Below are positions 16,219-25,279 of a stretch of DNA of 25,328 nt, in pieces. Source of the stretch: CAJBLF01 sp964545415 (GTDB lineage: Bacteria; Patescibacteriota; Gracilibacteria; Absconditabacterales; Absconditicoccaceae). Location of the stretch: assembly GCA_964545415.1 (NCBI GenBank), contig CAZJFP010000016.1, positions 1 through 25,328 on the forward strand, read 5' to 3'. Made by a program: the position numbers and the translations under genes. Numbering within the stretch: position 1 is the stretch's first letter; the number at the start of each line of letters is the position of its first letter. The notes below the pieces were generated by a model that saw only the letters and a list, made by a program, of their open reading frames with translations, was not told where the DNA came from and did not search any database.

Positions 16219-16331
16219 GTCCTCCTTTTAAAAAGGAGGGGTGGTGCGAAGCACAGGAGGATTTAGAGTATTCGACTTTTAAATCCCTCATCCGCATCGG
16301 CGGATACCTCTCCCTTTTATAAAGGGAGACA
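16219..16331. repeat. MITE-like inverted repeat
   Basis: TCCTCCTTTTAAAAAGGAGG at the left and CTCCCTTTTATAAAGGGAG at the right are each self-complementary. The inner GGAGGATTTA and TAAATCCCTC are roughly inverted. No frame is inside. The design resembles miniature intergenic repeats seen in many bacterial genomes. Confidence 0.6.
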
Positions 16332-16336
16332 ATAGT

Positions 16337-17107
16337 TTACTTTATTTTGTAGACTACGTTTACATTAACGGTTACTTCAGTCTCTCCAGGAGATAATGAG
16401 TTGCTTGCTGCGCTATCCATAGCTACACCTCCCATATCTTCAGCTCTTGCATAGTAGATAGGTCCAGGCATGCTATAATAGGTGTTATCCGTGATAGTGA
16501 TTACTTTTCCAAGTTTTCCTCAGCTAGCTCTTGCTAATTGTTCAGCTTTTGCTCTTGCATCTTGCAATGCTATCTCGCGAGCTCCTGATAATGCAGAGTT
16601 TTTGTCTTTGAGATCAAAGAAGGTTCCATCGACATTGACTCATCCTATCTTGGATATGTCTGTAATGATCTGTCCTCCGATTTCTCCGAAGTTGTCTCCC
16701 GTAAGGGTGACGGTCATGCTATGTCGTGATCTGTATCCGAGCAATTTTCTTCCGCTTGGTTCGCTCCGGTCATATTCAGGAGAAACGTTTACGCTTGTGG
16801 TTTTGAGATTGCTTTCAGCGATATTGAGTCCAGAAAGTAAATCTCTGACTTTAACAACTTTTTCATTGCTCTGTGCTTGTGCTTTTTCTGTGGTATCAGC
16901 AAGTTCTGAAACAGAAAGGTTGATGACGAGCATATCAGGCTTTACCATAGTCTTTCCTTCTCCCATAACGGAGATACTATTTGCCATTCCATATGGCGAT
17001 TGTGAAGTGTTGGATTTGAACATAAAGAATCCTACGAAGAAGAGTCCTATCGCGAGGATCAATGCTCATCCGAGAATAAACACTCAGCTGTTGATTTGTT
17101 TCTGCAT
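16337..17107 (-). CDS. SIMPL (DUF541) domain protein, membrane-anchored
   Basis: A 256-residue protein; four TGA-Gly codons lie on the minus strand. It begins with a short cytoplasmic stretch and a membrane segment (about 9-30), followed by the SIMPL domain: NSISVMGEGKTMVKPDMLVINLSVSE (about 43-70), KVRDLLSGLNIAESNLKTTSVNVSPEY (about 88-114), GYRSRHSMTVTLTGD, and the C-terminal REIALQDARAKAEQLARASGGKLGKVITITDN. SIMPL proteins assemble into multimeric surface particles, and the roles proposed for them vary. The ATG at 17107 brings the complete TM segment; starting later would cut it. Promoter at 17144-17171. Confidence 0.88.
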
Positions 17108-17143
17108 GTTTGTATTTTTAAAATGATAAAATTACTTGCTACC

Positions 17144-17171
17144 TATATATTAGAATGCTCAGATGATTCAA
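17144..17171 (-). promoter_or_regulatory. Promoter of the SIMPL gene
   Basis: Minus strand: TTGAAT (17166-17171), 16 bp spacer, TATATA (17144-17149). Confidence 0.55.
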
Positions 17172-17182
17172 GCTGATTTTTC

Positions 17183-17210
17183 TTGAAACTCCTTGCCATA
17201 TCCTTATTCT
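17183..17210 (+). promoter_or_regulatory. Candidate promoter of gltX
   Basis: TTGAAA (17183-17188), 16 bp spacer, TATTCT (17205-17210), leader of about 25 bases. Confidence 0.45.
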
Positions 17211-17242
17211 GAATCCTGCATTTTACATTCTGAATTGAAATC

Positions 17243-18892
17243 ATGACTACCCGAAAAGAGATTGCCGATACCATTTTTCCTGATGTAAGCGAAACCATTC
17301 AAGATCTAGAAAAGAAATATCCACCAAGAGCCAATCCGTATTGTTCTCGTATTGCTCCAAGTCCTACAGGATTTATGCATATAGGAAATCTTTTTAGTGG
17401 ATTTGTATCACGAAAATTTGCCAAACAAAACTGAGGCATATTTTTTCTGAGGGTAGAAGATACCGATCAAAAAAGATTAGTTCCAGAGGCTTTGGAAATC
17501 ATACTTTCTGTATGGAAACGTTTTGGTGTGAGTATAGATGAAGGTCCTATATGAGAAAATAATAGAGAAATAGGTGGTTATGGTCCATACAAACAATCAG
17601 AAAGGAAACACATATATAATGTGTTTGCAAAATATCTTATCCAGCAAGGTTTGGCATATCCTTGTCGAATGACGCCTGAGGAATTGGAAATTATCCGTGA
17701 ACAACAGACCAAGACAAAAGTCACGCCAGGTATTTATGGAAATTATTCCGTACGAAGAGATAAGACGCCCGATGAATTGCTAGAAAAAATCCAATCAGAC
17801 AAAAATTTTGTATTGAGATTCCGTTCTCCTGGTGAACTCAACAAGAGAGTAGTGATAGAAGATGTAATCAAAGGAAGAATAGAAACCATCGATAATTTCA
17901 ACGATATCGTATTGATCAAAAGCGATGGATTACCGACCTATCATTTGGCACATATCGCTGATGATTATCTCATGAGGACGTCTCATGTCATCAGAGGAGA
18001 GGAACGACTTGCTTCAGTACCATTACATATACAATTATTCACAGCGTTCTGATTGCCACATCCACAGTATTGTCATGTAGCTCCTATGCTCAAATTGGAT
18101 AATGGAAATAAAAGAAAACTTTCCAAAAGACATGATCCAGAGGCAAATGTGGAGTATTTATTTGAATCGTGATATGCGAGCCAAGGGATTATCGAGTATC
18201 TCCTGACGATCATCGATCCATGATTTGAAGAATGGCAAAAAGCCAATCCAGATAAGAGCTATCTCGACTTCGAGATAAAACTTGAGGATATGCCAAAATC
18301 ATGAGCGCTCTTCGATCTCGTAAAATTACAAAGCGTAAATAACAATTACTTATCAAGGATTTCTACGGACGAACTTTATGATCAGAGTTTGACGCGAGCC
18401 AAAAAATATAAACCAGAACTCGCCAAACGTATGGAGTCTGATGTTGCTTATGTAAAGGCTGCGATGAATATCGAGCGCCACACAGAGAAAGATCCGAAAA
18501 GATTTACTACCTATGCAGATGTAGAACATCAATTGATGTTCTTCTTCGACGATGAATGGGAAAAATTGCATGGAAACATTGAGACATTGAAAGAGGGAAA
18601 TGTGATCGCTGATAATGGTCTGATGAAAAAATTCGTCGATGAATATATACAAGTCATGGATTTGAATATGTCCACAGAAGAACGATTCAATCAGTTGAAA
18701 GAAATCTGAAAGAAATATGGTTTTGCAGGCAATAATGCAGAATTCAAAGAAGGTGGATATGTAGGAAAGATCTGAGATATCGCTATGTTTATGCGTATCC
18801 AGCTATGCTGCGCAAAACAGACACCGGATCTGTATTCTGTTATGAAAGTGATGGGGAAAGAAAGAGTGATAAAGAGATTGCAGACGTTGTAA
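17243..18892 (+). CDS. gltX: Glutamyl-tRNA synthetase
   Basis: A 549-residue class I aminoacyl-tRNA synthetase with eight TGA-Gly codons. The Rossmann domain opens with RIAPSPTGFMHIGN (about 36-49, the HIGH motif as HIGN), then FFLRVEDTDQKR, YGPYKQSERKHIYN, YPCRMTPEEL, GLPTYHLAHIADDYLMRTSHVIRGEER (the tRNA acceptor-binding region) and KRKLSKR (about 290-296, the KMSKS motif). An all-helical anticodon-binding part follows. The protein is longer than the typical 460-500 residues because of about 30 extra N-terminal residues and some insertions. Whether it also charges tRNA-Gln, needing GatCAB, cannot be told here. A terminator follows at 18921. Confidence 0.93.
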
Positions 18893-18920
18893 ACAAGATA
18901 TCTCTCATATCAAGAATGAG

Positions 18921-18946
18921 CTAACTGATATTTCAGTTGGTTTTTT
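18921..18946 (+). terminator. Intrinsic terminator of gltX
   Basis: CTAACTGA pairs with TCAGTTGG (one T-G pair) followed by six T. Confidence 0.8.
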
Positions 18947-18951
18947 CTTTG

Positions 18952-19008
18952 TGTCGGAAAAATCCGACAAGACGAAAATTTGCATTTCCCAAGGTTTTGG
19001 AATATACT
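18952..19008 (+). promoter_or_regulatory. Palindrome and promoter of the TrmB-type regulator
   Basis: A perfect inverted repeat TGTCGGA-AAAA-TCCGACA (18952-18969) lies 10 bp before a promoter-like pair TTGCAT (18980-18985), 17 bp, TATACT (19003-19008). The palindrome is a candidate operator, possibly for the regulator itself. Confidence 0.45.
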
Positions 19009-19046
19009 TATATCATGAAAAATTTAGATGTTCAATACTCCGTGAC

Positions 19047-19805
19047 ATGGATGCAAATCTACTTATCACTCTCCAAAATTACGGGCTTTCCGAAAAAGAA
19101 GCGAGAGTATATCTCACCGTTTTGGAATTGTGAACGTCTATAGCGAGTACCATCGCTAGGCGTGCAGAACTCAATAGGGTGACAACCTATACGATTCTCG
19201 AAGATTTGAAACGCGATGGTATTGTAAATGAGACGACGAAAGCGGGAATAAAATATTATGGGGTCATCAGTCCTGATGTATTGCTTAACCAATTAGAGCA
19301 GAAGTATGAAAGCTTCAAAGAGAAGGTGCCTGAATTACTGGCATTGGCTGAGAAGTTTGGAAATAGACCTAGGGTGCAGTTTTTTGAATGACTTGAAGGT
19401 GTCAAAAAAGTCTTTCAAGAAATATTGCAGGCATGAACAATAATGAAATCACCATATCTGAGCTTTTTATGAACACAGAAAATGGACCCGAGAATAGAAA
19501 AATATGTGTTTGAAGAGTTCGTACCTCAAAGAGAAAAGATAGCCACAAAAGCCAAAGTGATTCTATGATATAATAAATCAAAATATGTCGATTATCACAA
19601 AAAGCATTATAATGCACTCATGCTGGATACATCGCTGTTCAAGTTATGAAACGAGATCGTCGTGTATGGAGAAAATAAAATAGGGATCTTGATGTACGAT
19701 ACGTCAGAATTGTCATGACTCATCATAGAGAGCCAGACCTTGCATGACGGACTTACTAGCATGTTCAATCTGATCTGGGATATCTACAAAAAAAAGAAAA
19801 AATAG
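19047..19805 (+). CDS. TrmB-family transcriptional regulator
   Basis: A 252-residue protein with TGA-Gly codons. The N-terminal winged helix is typical of TrmB: LQNYGLSEKEARVYLTVLELGTSIASTIARRAELNRVTTYTILEDLKRDGIV (about 8-60, with the TGA-encoded Gly in LELG), followed by KYYGVISPDVLLNQLEQKYESFKEKVPELLALA (a helical dimerisation segment) and an effector-type domain with FFEGLEGVKKVFQEIL. TrmB proteins are best known as archaeal sugar-sensing regulators, with bacterial members. The open frame reaches back to 18951, but the promoter lies inside that part, so ATG 19047, the start giving the usual short N terminus, is chosen. The next gene starts about 160 bases on, past a terminator. Confidence 0.82.
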
Positions 19806-19824
19806 AGCATATAAAAAAACGAGA

Positions 19825-19851
19825 AAATCTCCTAAAAGGGAGATTTTTTTT
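19825..19851 (+). terminator. Intrinsic terminator of the TrmB gene
   Basis: AAATCTCC pairs with GGAGATTT followed by a T run. Confidence 0.85.
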
Positions 19852-19967
19852 GTTGTGTTGTAATTCTCCGACAACAGTTTTTAGTAGGTGAGTATTGATA
19901 TTTCTATATACATCATTAAAAAGAAAAATGTCAATAGTTGATTTTTATATCACTCACCAAGATATGC

Positions 19968-21500
19968 ATGAAAAAAGCTATGTTCATAAAACCTAATATC
20001 CAAACTGATGCTATCTGGGATCCTATCAGGACAACAATGCATGCTGGTATACGATATCTTGCATCCAAACTTAAACAGTCGTGATATGAAGTGAGATATC
20101 TGGATGAGGTTGTAAGGACGCAATGAATGCTCAAAAAAGTATTGTCCCAAAGAGATATGACAGAAGGAAAGATGCAAGAAATGCCGCTTCCTTTTTCCTA
20201 CGAGGATATACAACAACAAAAAATGAAAGATTTTGAAGTTATGTCACCAAGTGATTTTGTTGCCAAATATTCCGCTTTCAAGGAACATTGAACGATTTCC
20301 AGAATCATAGCGACGACAGGAAATCCGATAGATGAGACGTTGAAAACGGTTTTGGCGTATCAACCAGATATGGTCGGTATCCCTTTGATCGCAACAGCGA
20401 ATTATCTGCCAGCAACTATGCTGGCAAAAAAAATAAAAGAGGTTTTACCAGATACTAAGTTGATCCTATGAGGTCAGCATATCTCTGCCAATCCTCATGC
20501 ATTCATCCAAGATAATCCGTATGTGGATCACGTCATTACAGGTGATGCAATCTGAGAGATAGCAGATATTCTAGAAGGAAAATATACGGAGAAGATTATC
20601 CATGGCGGATATCAGGGATTTGAAAAATTTCCTTTGCTGGATATGGAGATGCTCAAGGAAAATGAATATCCTAGAGACCAAGTATATAGCTATCCTACTA
20701 ACTGAAGAATTTTTGTAGATTTTATGTTTAGTAAATGATGCCTCAGAGGTTGTGAATTTTGTGTCGCATGATCGCAAAAAGACAATTGTATCACAAAAAA
20801 CACCTCTCAGAAGATAGATGAGCAGCTGAGGATATTCAAAGATAACGGAGTAGAAGAGCTTATTGTACAGGATGATGCGTTTCTTCAAAATAAAGAACAG
20901 GTAAAGGAACGACTTTGATTGATGAAAAAATATTGATTGTATCGGCAAAACAATGGGGGATTGGAGTTTGAACGTATCGATGACTTCGTCACGGATCTCT
21001 TCATCAAGTATAATAAAACAGGCGAATGAAAGATAACCGCTCTTTATGTGCCTTTCAATCCTCGTACTTGGAATAAAAATGATAGTGCGTCCAAAAGCAT
21101 GGTTGCAAAATATCATCAAAACATGAATAATCTAAAAAGACTTAGGGAAGAAGGGTGAATATATGTGTATACAAGTGCTATCATCGGAACGCCCGAGCAG
21201 ACAAGAGCTTCTTTTGATGAAGAATTGAGTACTGATAGAGCGCTTATTCAACAAGGGTATATAGATGCAGCGCTATGCTTTTCGGCCACAATACTGCCTG
21301 GTACCAAACGATTCAAAAAAAATGGAAATAATGTCATAAACAAATGTGATTATCCTGGGTATTCGTTATCTTCTACCCATCATCGTACAGAACAGTTTAC
21401 CCCTAGGGAAATAGAAGAGCTTATGGTGACGCGGACGAAGAATCTCAGCGATATCCAATCATTTGAAAAGCGGAATAGCGCTTTCCCTAATAAAAAATAA
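19968..21500 (+). CDS. B12-binding domain / radical SAM protein
   Basis: A 510-residue protein only visible with TGA as Gly (about 14 TGA codons). The N-terminal part carries a cobalamin-binding-type Rossmann domain (about 115-205): YQPDMVGIPLIATANYLPATMLAKKIKEVLP, ILGGQHISANPHAFI, VDHVITGDAIGEI. There is no DxHxxG motif, so cobalamin, if bound, would be base-off without His ligation. The radical SAM core begins with FSKGCLRGCEFCVAG: Cys258, Cys262 and Cys265 form the CxxxCxxC that binds the 4Fe-4S cluster. VQDDAFLQNKEQ and the later GIYVYTSAIIGTPEQT continue the barrel. Enzymes of this build methylate or rearrange unreactive carbons; the substrate is unknown. A weak promoter pair is at 19895-19922. 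Confidence 0.87.
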
Positions 21501-21535
21501 GAGTATAATATAAGGTAATAAGCCATAAAATTTAG

Positions 21536-21563
21536 TTGACTTTTGCTGTATTTTAATTATAAG
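21536..21563 (+). promoter_or_regulatory. Promoter of the 140-residue gene
   Basis: TTGACT (21536-21541), 16 bp spacer, TATAAG (21558-21563), then an A-rich leader. It lies inside an upstream extension of the reading frame, so it fixes the start at 21600. Confidence 0.75.
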
Positions 21564-21599
21564 AAATATATAAAATCAAAAAAGAAAAAATGTTTCAAA

Positions 21600-22022
21600 A
21601 TGAAACCAAATCTCGGTCCAAAAAAAAAGGAAGCACCTTCACCTAAGGGTGTTATTCCGGACCACAATCAAGGTACTTTAAACTCTATAAACAAAGACAC
21701 GCAAGAATCATTGTTTCAGCTCTTACTTCCGGATGATCATCCTCTGAAAAAACTGTATCGTGATATCGATTTCAATCATGATTCAGATATGGTCAGGGAA
21801 TCGTCGCTGGATGACATTGTATTTACCGATCTTCCTGTTGAGGGAATGGTCGTCGTGTGTCGTATTGCTCCCAAAAATTCACCAATCCGTAATGTGCTTC
21901 TTGAAAAAATCAAGGCTGCCAAAGCGGAAAGTTCTTTCTGGGAACAATGTATCGAGGAATATGGACTTCTTGATGATGAAGAATTGTACAAGATAGTTAT
22001 GAGAAAAGTCCTGACCTCATAA
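21600..22022 (+). CDS. Hypothetical protein, 140 residues
   Basis: A soluble protein with no TGA codon. The first 35 residues are Lys/Pro-rich and probably disordered (PNLGPKKKEAPSPKGVIPDHN). The rest is mixed, with SLDDIVFTDLPVEGMVVVCRIAPKNSPIRNVLLEKIKAAKAESSFWEQCIEEYGLLDDEELYKIVMRKV, looking like a short beta segment followed by helices. I recognise no family. The longer frame from 21543 is rejected because the promoter occupies it. It is monocistronic, with a terminator directly after the stop. Confidence 0.72.
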   Translation: MKPNLGPKKKEAPSPKGVIPDHNQGTLNSINKDTQESLFQLLLPDDHPLKKLYRDIDFNHDSDMVRESSLDDIVFTDLPVEGMVVVCRIAPKNSPIRNVLLEKIKAAKAESSFWEQCIEEYGLLDDEELYKIVMRKVLTS

Positions 22023-22042
22023 AAAAACCTTTGAAAAAAAAC

Positions 22043-22072
22043 GCCACGGCATATGTCGCCGTGGCTCTTTTT
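22043..22072. terminator. Bidirectional terminator
   Basis: GCCACGGC (22043-22050) and GCCGTGGC (22058-22065), with T after on the plus strand and an A run before (T run on the minus strand), between convergent genes. Confidence 0.85.
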
Positions 22073-22093
22073 ATTGTTGAATGAAAATTATCG

Positions 22094-25000
22094 CTATTTA
22101 CCTTTGTTTCTGAGCTGTTCTTTCCTTGCTTCTAGATCTTCCGGAGTAATGAAGGTAAGCTGAGAAGTTGGATCTGTATCCTTGAGTCTTCCTCAGGTAT
22201 AATATACGTTGATGATGTCTCATCTTTTGAAGGTGTTTCATGGCTGTATATTGACCAAAACCCCTCGTACGCCCTTATCATTGAGACTTACATGTAACCT
22301 GTTTCCATTACTTTTATTGACGATGGCTTGATACATATGTCTACTGGTGAGATTTTCTTCTGTTGTTAATCTGTTCTGGGTAGTGATAAATTCACGGATT
22401 CTACTAGTGATGTATTTCTCATAGAGTTCACATGCCTTGATGGTGAGCTCTGGTGTTTTTTTGATTTCTATCATAACGACCTGTACGATGTCGTTGTTCT
22501 TGTAATGAGTTCAGTTCGGCGCTATGATTGTCTTTGTTATGCGATCGTTAAGATGTACCAGATATTTGTTCGGATTATCGGAGTAATGTTTTTCAGTATC
22601 GACGACAGCCTCATAGATACGATATTTACCCATAATTTCAGATATCTGAATAGTATCCATAGTTAAGCCTTCATTTTGTTTAAATACTTTCTCTTTGTTC
22701 GGATGCTCTTTGGGGATTTTGATGATTTCAGGTTGTATGATAGTCATATCTTCCTTTTTTTCTTCTTCAGACGAAGATTTTACTCATTTGGCAGTATCCT
22801 CTTTTTTTGGCATCTCTAGAGTGATATCTTCTTCTCATTCATCTGGAGACGATGTCTGCACTTTACCGGATCGATAGTCTGCATAATATTTCGCTTCTAT
22901 TTTTTTTATGGTAGATTCTATCTCGGCTATATTATCCGTGATATTCTTGTTGTTAGGATGCTTTTGGAGCTGGATATAGAATTGTAATCTCATCCACAAA
23001 AGTATCTGATAGGATTTGTCATAGTTATTGGTTCCTCAGAGGTAGGTAGAAAATGTCATATGCGTCTTAGGGAATCAGGTGAAATATCTGATAACGTCGC
23101 AATCATAAACATCTTCCTTCTTGGTCTTTCTTTTGAGAATTGCGTATTCAAGTTTTTTATCGTCTCGTGTGGTGTTTTCTTGTTCCTCCAAAAACGATTT
23201 ATATGCTTGTTCGAATTTTTCATACCAATTTCCATATCATTTTTCTCAGAGGTTCTTGTATTTTTCCTGATCCGTAGCTGATTTTGTAGGTATAAGGACG
23301 AAGATCTCGTTGTTTGCTAGGATCTTCGTGATAGCAGAATCCTTCTTCTTTAGATTGGAAGTAAGGGATTTCGCTCTATTGCTGAAATCGTTTTCTTCAT
23401 AGTCTTTGATGATGTCCTTATTCGCTTTTACGATCGTGTTTTTTGATCATTTCTCTTTTATTCTTGATTGTCATTCAGGATAAATCTTTGCGACGATATA
23501 TTCCTTATCGTTGAGGTGAGGAATGGCTTTGATCATAATCATCAATCCAGTGAAGGAATTAGGTAATTTTTTCTTATTGATCTTGCTTATCGGAACTTTG
23601 TCGCTTTGAGGGATATTATTAACCGCCTTGAGTATCTCATGCGCTTCTTCTTGTATCTTTTTAGCTTCTTTTTTGATAGTATCGGCTTCCTCTCTCAATT
23701 GATCGTTTTTTTGTCTTGTAGTAGCATCGTGCTCTTCCGTAGTGATGGCACCTTGGTACATATTTTCGGCTCTTGAACGTTTTTCATCCGCTTCCTCGAG
23801 CAGCGTATTGGCTTTTTCTATTTGTTTGTTGTACTCGCGAGCGAGGCTCTCATAGAGCTTTCTAGAAAGCTCATCAGGTTCTATATTGTCAGTCGTAATG
23901 CTTTTATCTGCTTTTTGGAGCAGCTGTTTGTTGTGTAGTATCGAACTGAGGATGATTTTGAATGTTTCATGATGGGTGACCACATTGCGTTCTTCAGAAT
24001 GTACGCTTTCTTTTTCGTCGAAATCTTTGGAAGATGGGTCTTTTAGAAGATAGTTTTCGATTTCATCCTCCCATGATAGAGGATTGTTATAAGTAAATTC
24101 GAGTTTTTTGATCCTGTATTTGCCAGGTATGGCGATCTTAGAAATTTTTTCTCCTCATGCATCTTCTTGTTTCAGTGGTCAGATGATGACGAAAGTGATA
24201 TCCCTATAGTTTTTTCATGTAGCATCCAAAGCGTCTGATACAATGATGCTTTTGTTAATTTTCGGGAGATAGATATACCTGACACCGTCTCATAGAAAAT
24301 ATTTATTCTCTGTCAGATATTCATCGGTAGTATAGGCAGGGAAATTTTCATGATTCGCGATGAAATATTTCATGAAATTTGTCTTGTTCTTCTCTATGAT
24401 ATTCATAACGCTTCAGACCTTGCTATATTCGGGATCTATGATATGGTCATTAGGTTTGTTCTTATGTTTTCATGATCATCATTTCTCTGTTCATGCTCCC
24501 GGGACAAACATGCCTTTTTCCTCTATCACCGCAAATGGTTTGCTCAACGTTCTTTTGAGTGCTTGGACGACCTTTTTCTTGAGTTCGTTCTTGTATTCCT
24601 CTATATTCACATTTTTTGCATCCAACTTGATTTTCCTGGTCTCCAATGTTTCTTCTTGTGTTTCTTCTTTGTCTCTTGTTGCGATAAGCACATCCAATGT
24701 CTTTTGTAACTCATCGTTCTGTTGCTTGAGTTCAGTAATCTCTTCATTGATTTTTGTTATCTTGTCTTCCTGTTCCTTGATGAATGCTTTTCTTCTTTTC
24801 TCTGTCTCGGCAGTAAAATATTTTTTCCCTTCCTGTTCTTCCTTGATGAGCTCATGAAAGGGGATCTGATCTTCCTGAAAAGCGATTTTATCTTGGTTTG
24901 TCTTGATCATCTCATTGTTCTTATTGATATCTTTCTGTATGCTATCAATACGTTCCTTCGTATGTTCCAAATCTTCTTTGACTTTATCGATGCGTTGATA

Positions 25001-25225
25001 GTGTCTTCTATCGGATTCATCGAGGATTTTCTTGATTTCATTGTCGATAGCATCTTCTATCGAACGGTGCGTGTCCTTGAAATCCTTGGTATATGAATAT
25101 CAGAGATCGTGTTTCATCTCTTCGTAGAAATTATCCTCTTGCATCATATGCTTGAGTTCCTTGAAGGAGGGATCGCTGAAGTGGATCTCATGATCCTTGG
25201 CAAATTGATTTGTTTTCTTATTCAT
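22094..25225 (-). CDS. Giant coiled-coil protein with duplicated C-terminal module
   Basis: A 1043-residue protein in one minus-strand frame, interrupted by about 21 TGA codons when these are read as stops. It has no signal peptide or membrane segment. Residues about 50-235 form a long coiled coil (Lys/Glu/Asp/Ile with heptads). A mixed domain follows (about 245-400, with GDGVRYIYLPKINKSIIV and KISKIAIPGKYRIKKLEF), then a second coiled coil (about 450-520), a mixed region (about 530-760), a low-complexity acidic linker (about 780-825), and two similar modules (about 860-915 and 958-1012). These share the pattern Y-x-A-x-V, V-x-LND, a linker with Gly, and GD/ND-IVxVxxxx, like small OB/S1-type barrels. 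Function unknown; it looks like a large structural or scaffold protein. ATG 25225 follows a good promoter. Confidence 0.82.
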
Positions 25226-25251
25226 GAGAAGGAAGAAAAATAAACAATATT

Positions 25252-25279
25252 ATTATAGATTTTTTAAGAAAAATGTCAA
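25252..25279 (-). promoter_or_regulatory. Promoter of the giant coiled-coil gene
   Basis: Minus strand: consensus TTGACA (25274-25279), 16 bp spacer, consensus TATAAT (25252-25257). Confidence 0.75.

Noticed and set aside
16482..17126. Plus-strand frame of 214 codons
   Set aside because: Antisense shadow of the SIMPL gene, which has clear family motifs on the minus strand.
18951..19046. Upstream start for the TrmB gene
   Set aside because: The extension covers the palindrome and promoter and adds residues not found at the start of the family.
20571..21119. Minus-strand frame of 182 codons
   Set aside because: Antisense to the radical SAM core including its CxxxCxxC motif; a shadow.
21543..21599. 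Upstream start for the 140-residue gene
   Set aside because: The -10 box at 21558-21563 lies inside it.
24360..24857. Plus-strand frame of 165 codons, very hydrophobic
   Set aside because: Antisense to a Lys/Glu-rich coiled coil, which always produces Phe/Leu/Ser-rich shadows resembling membrane proteins.
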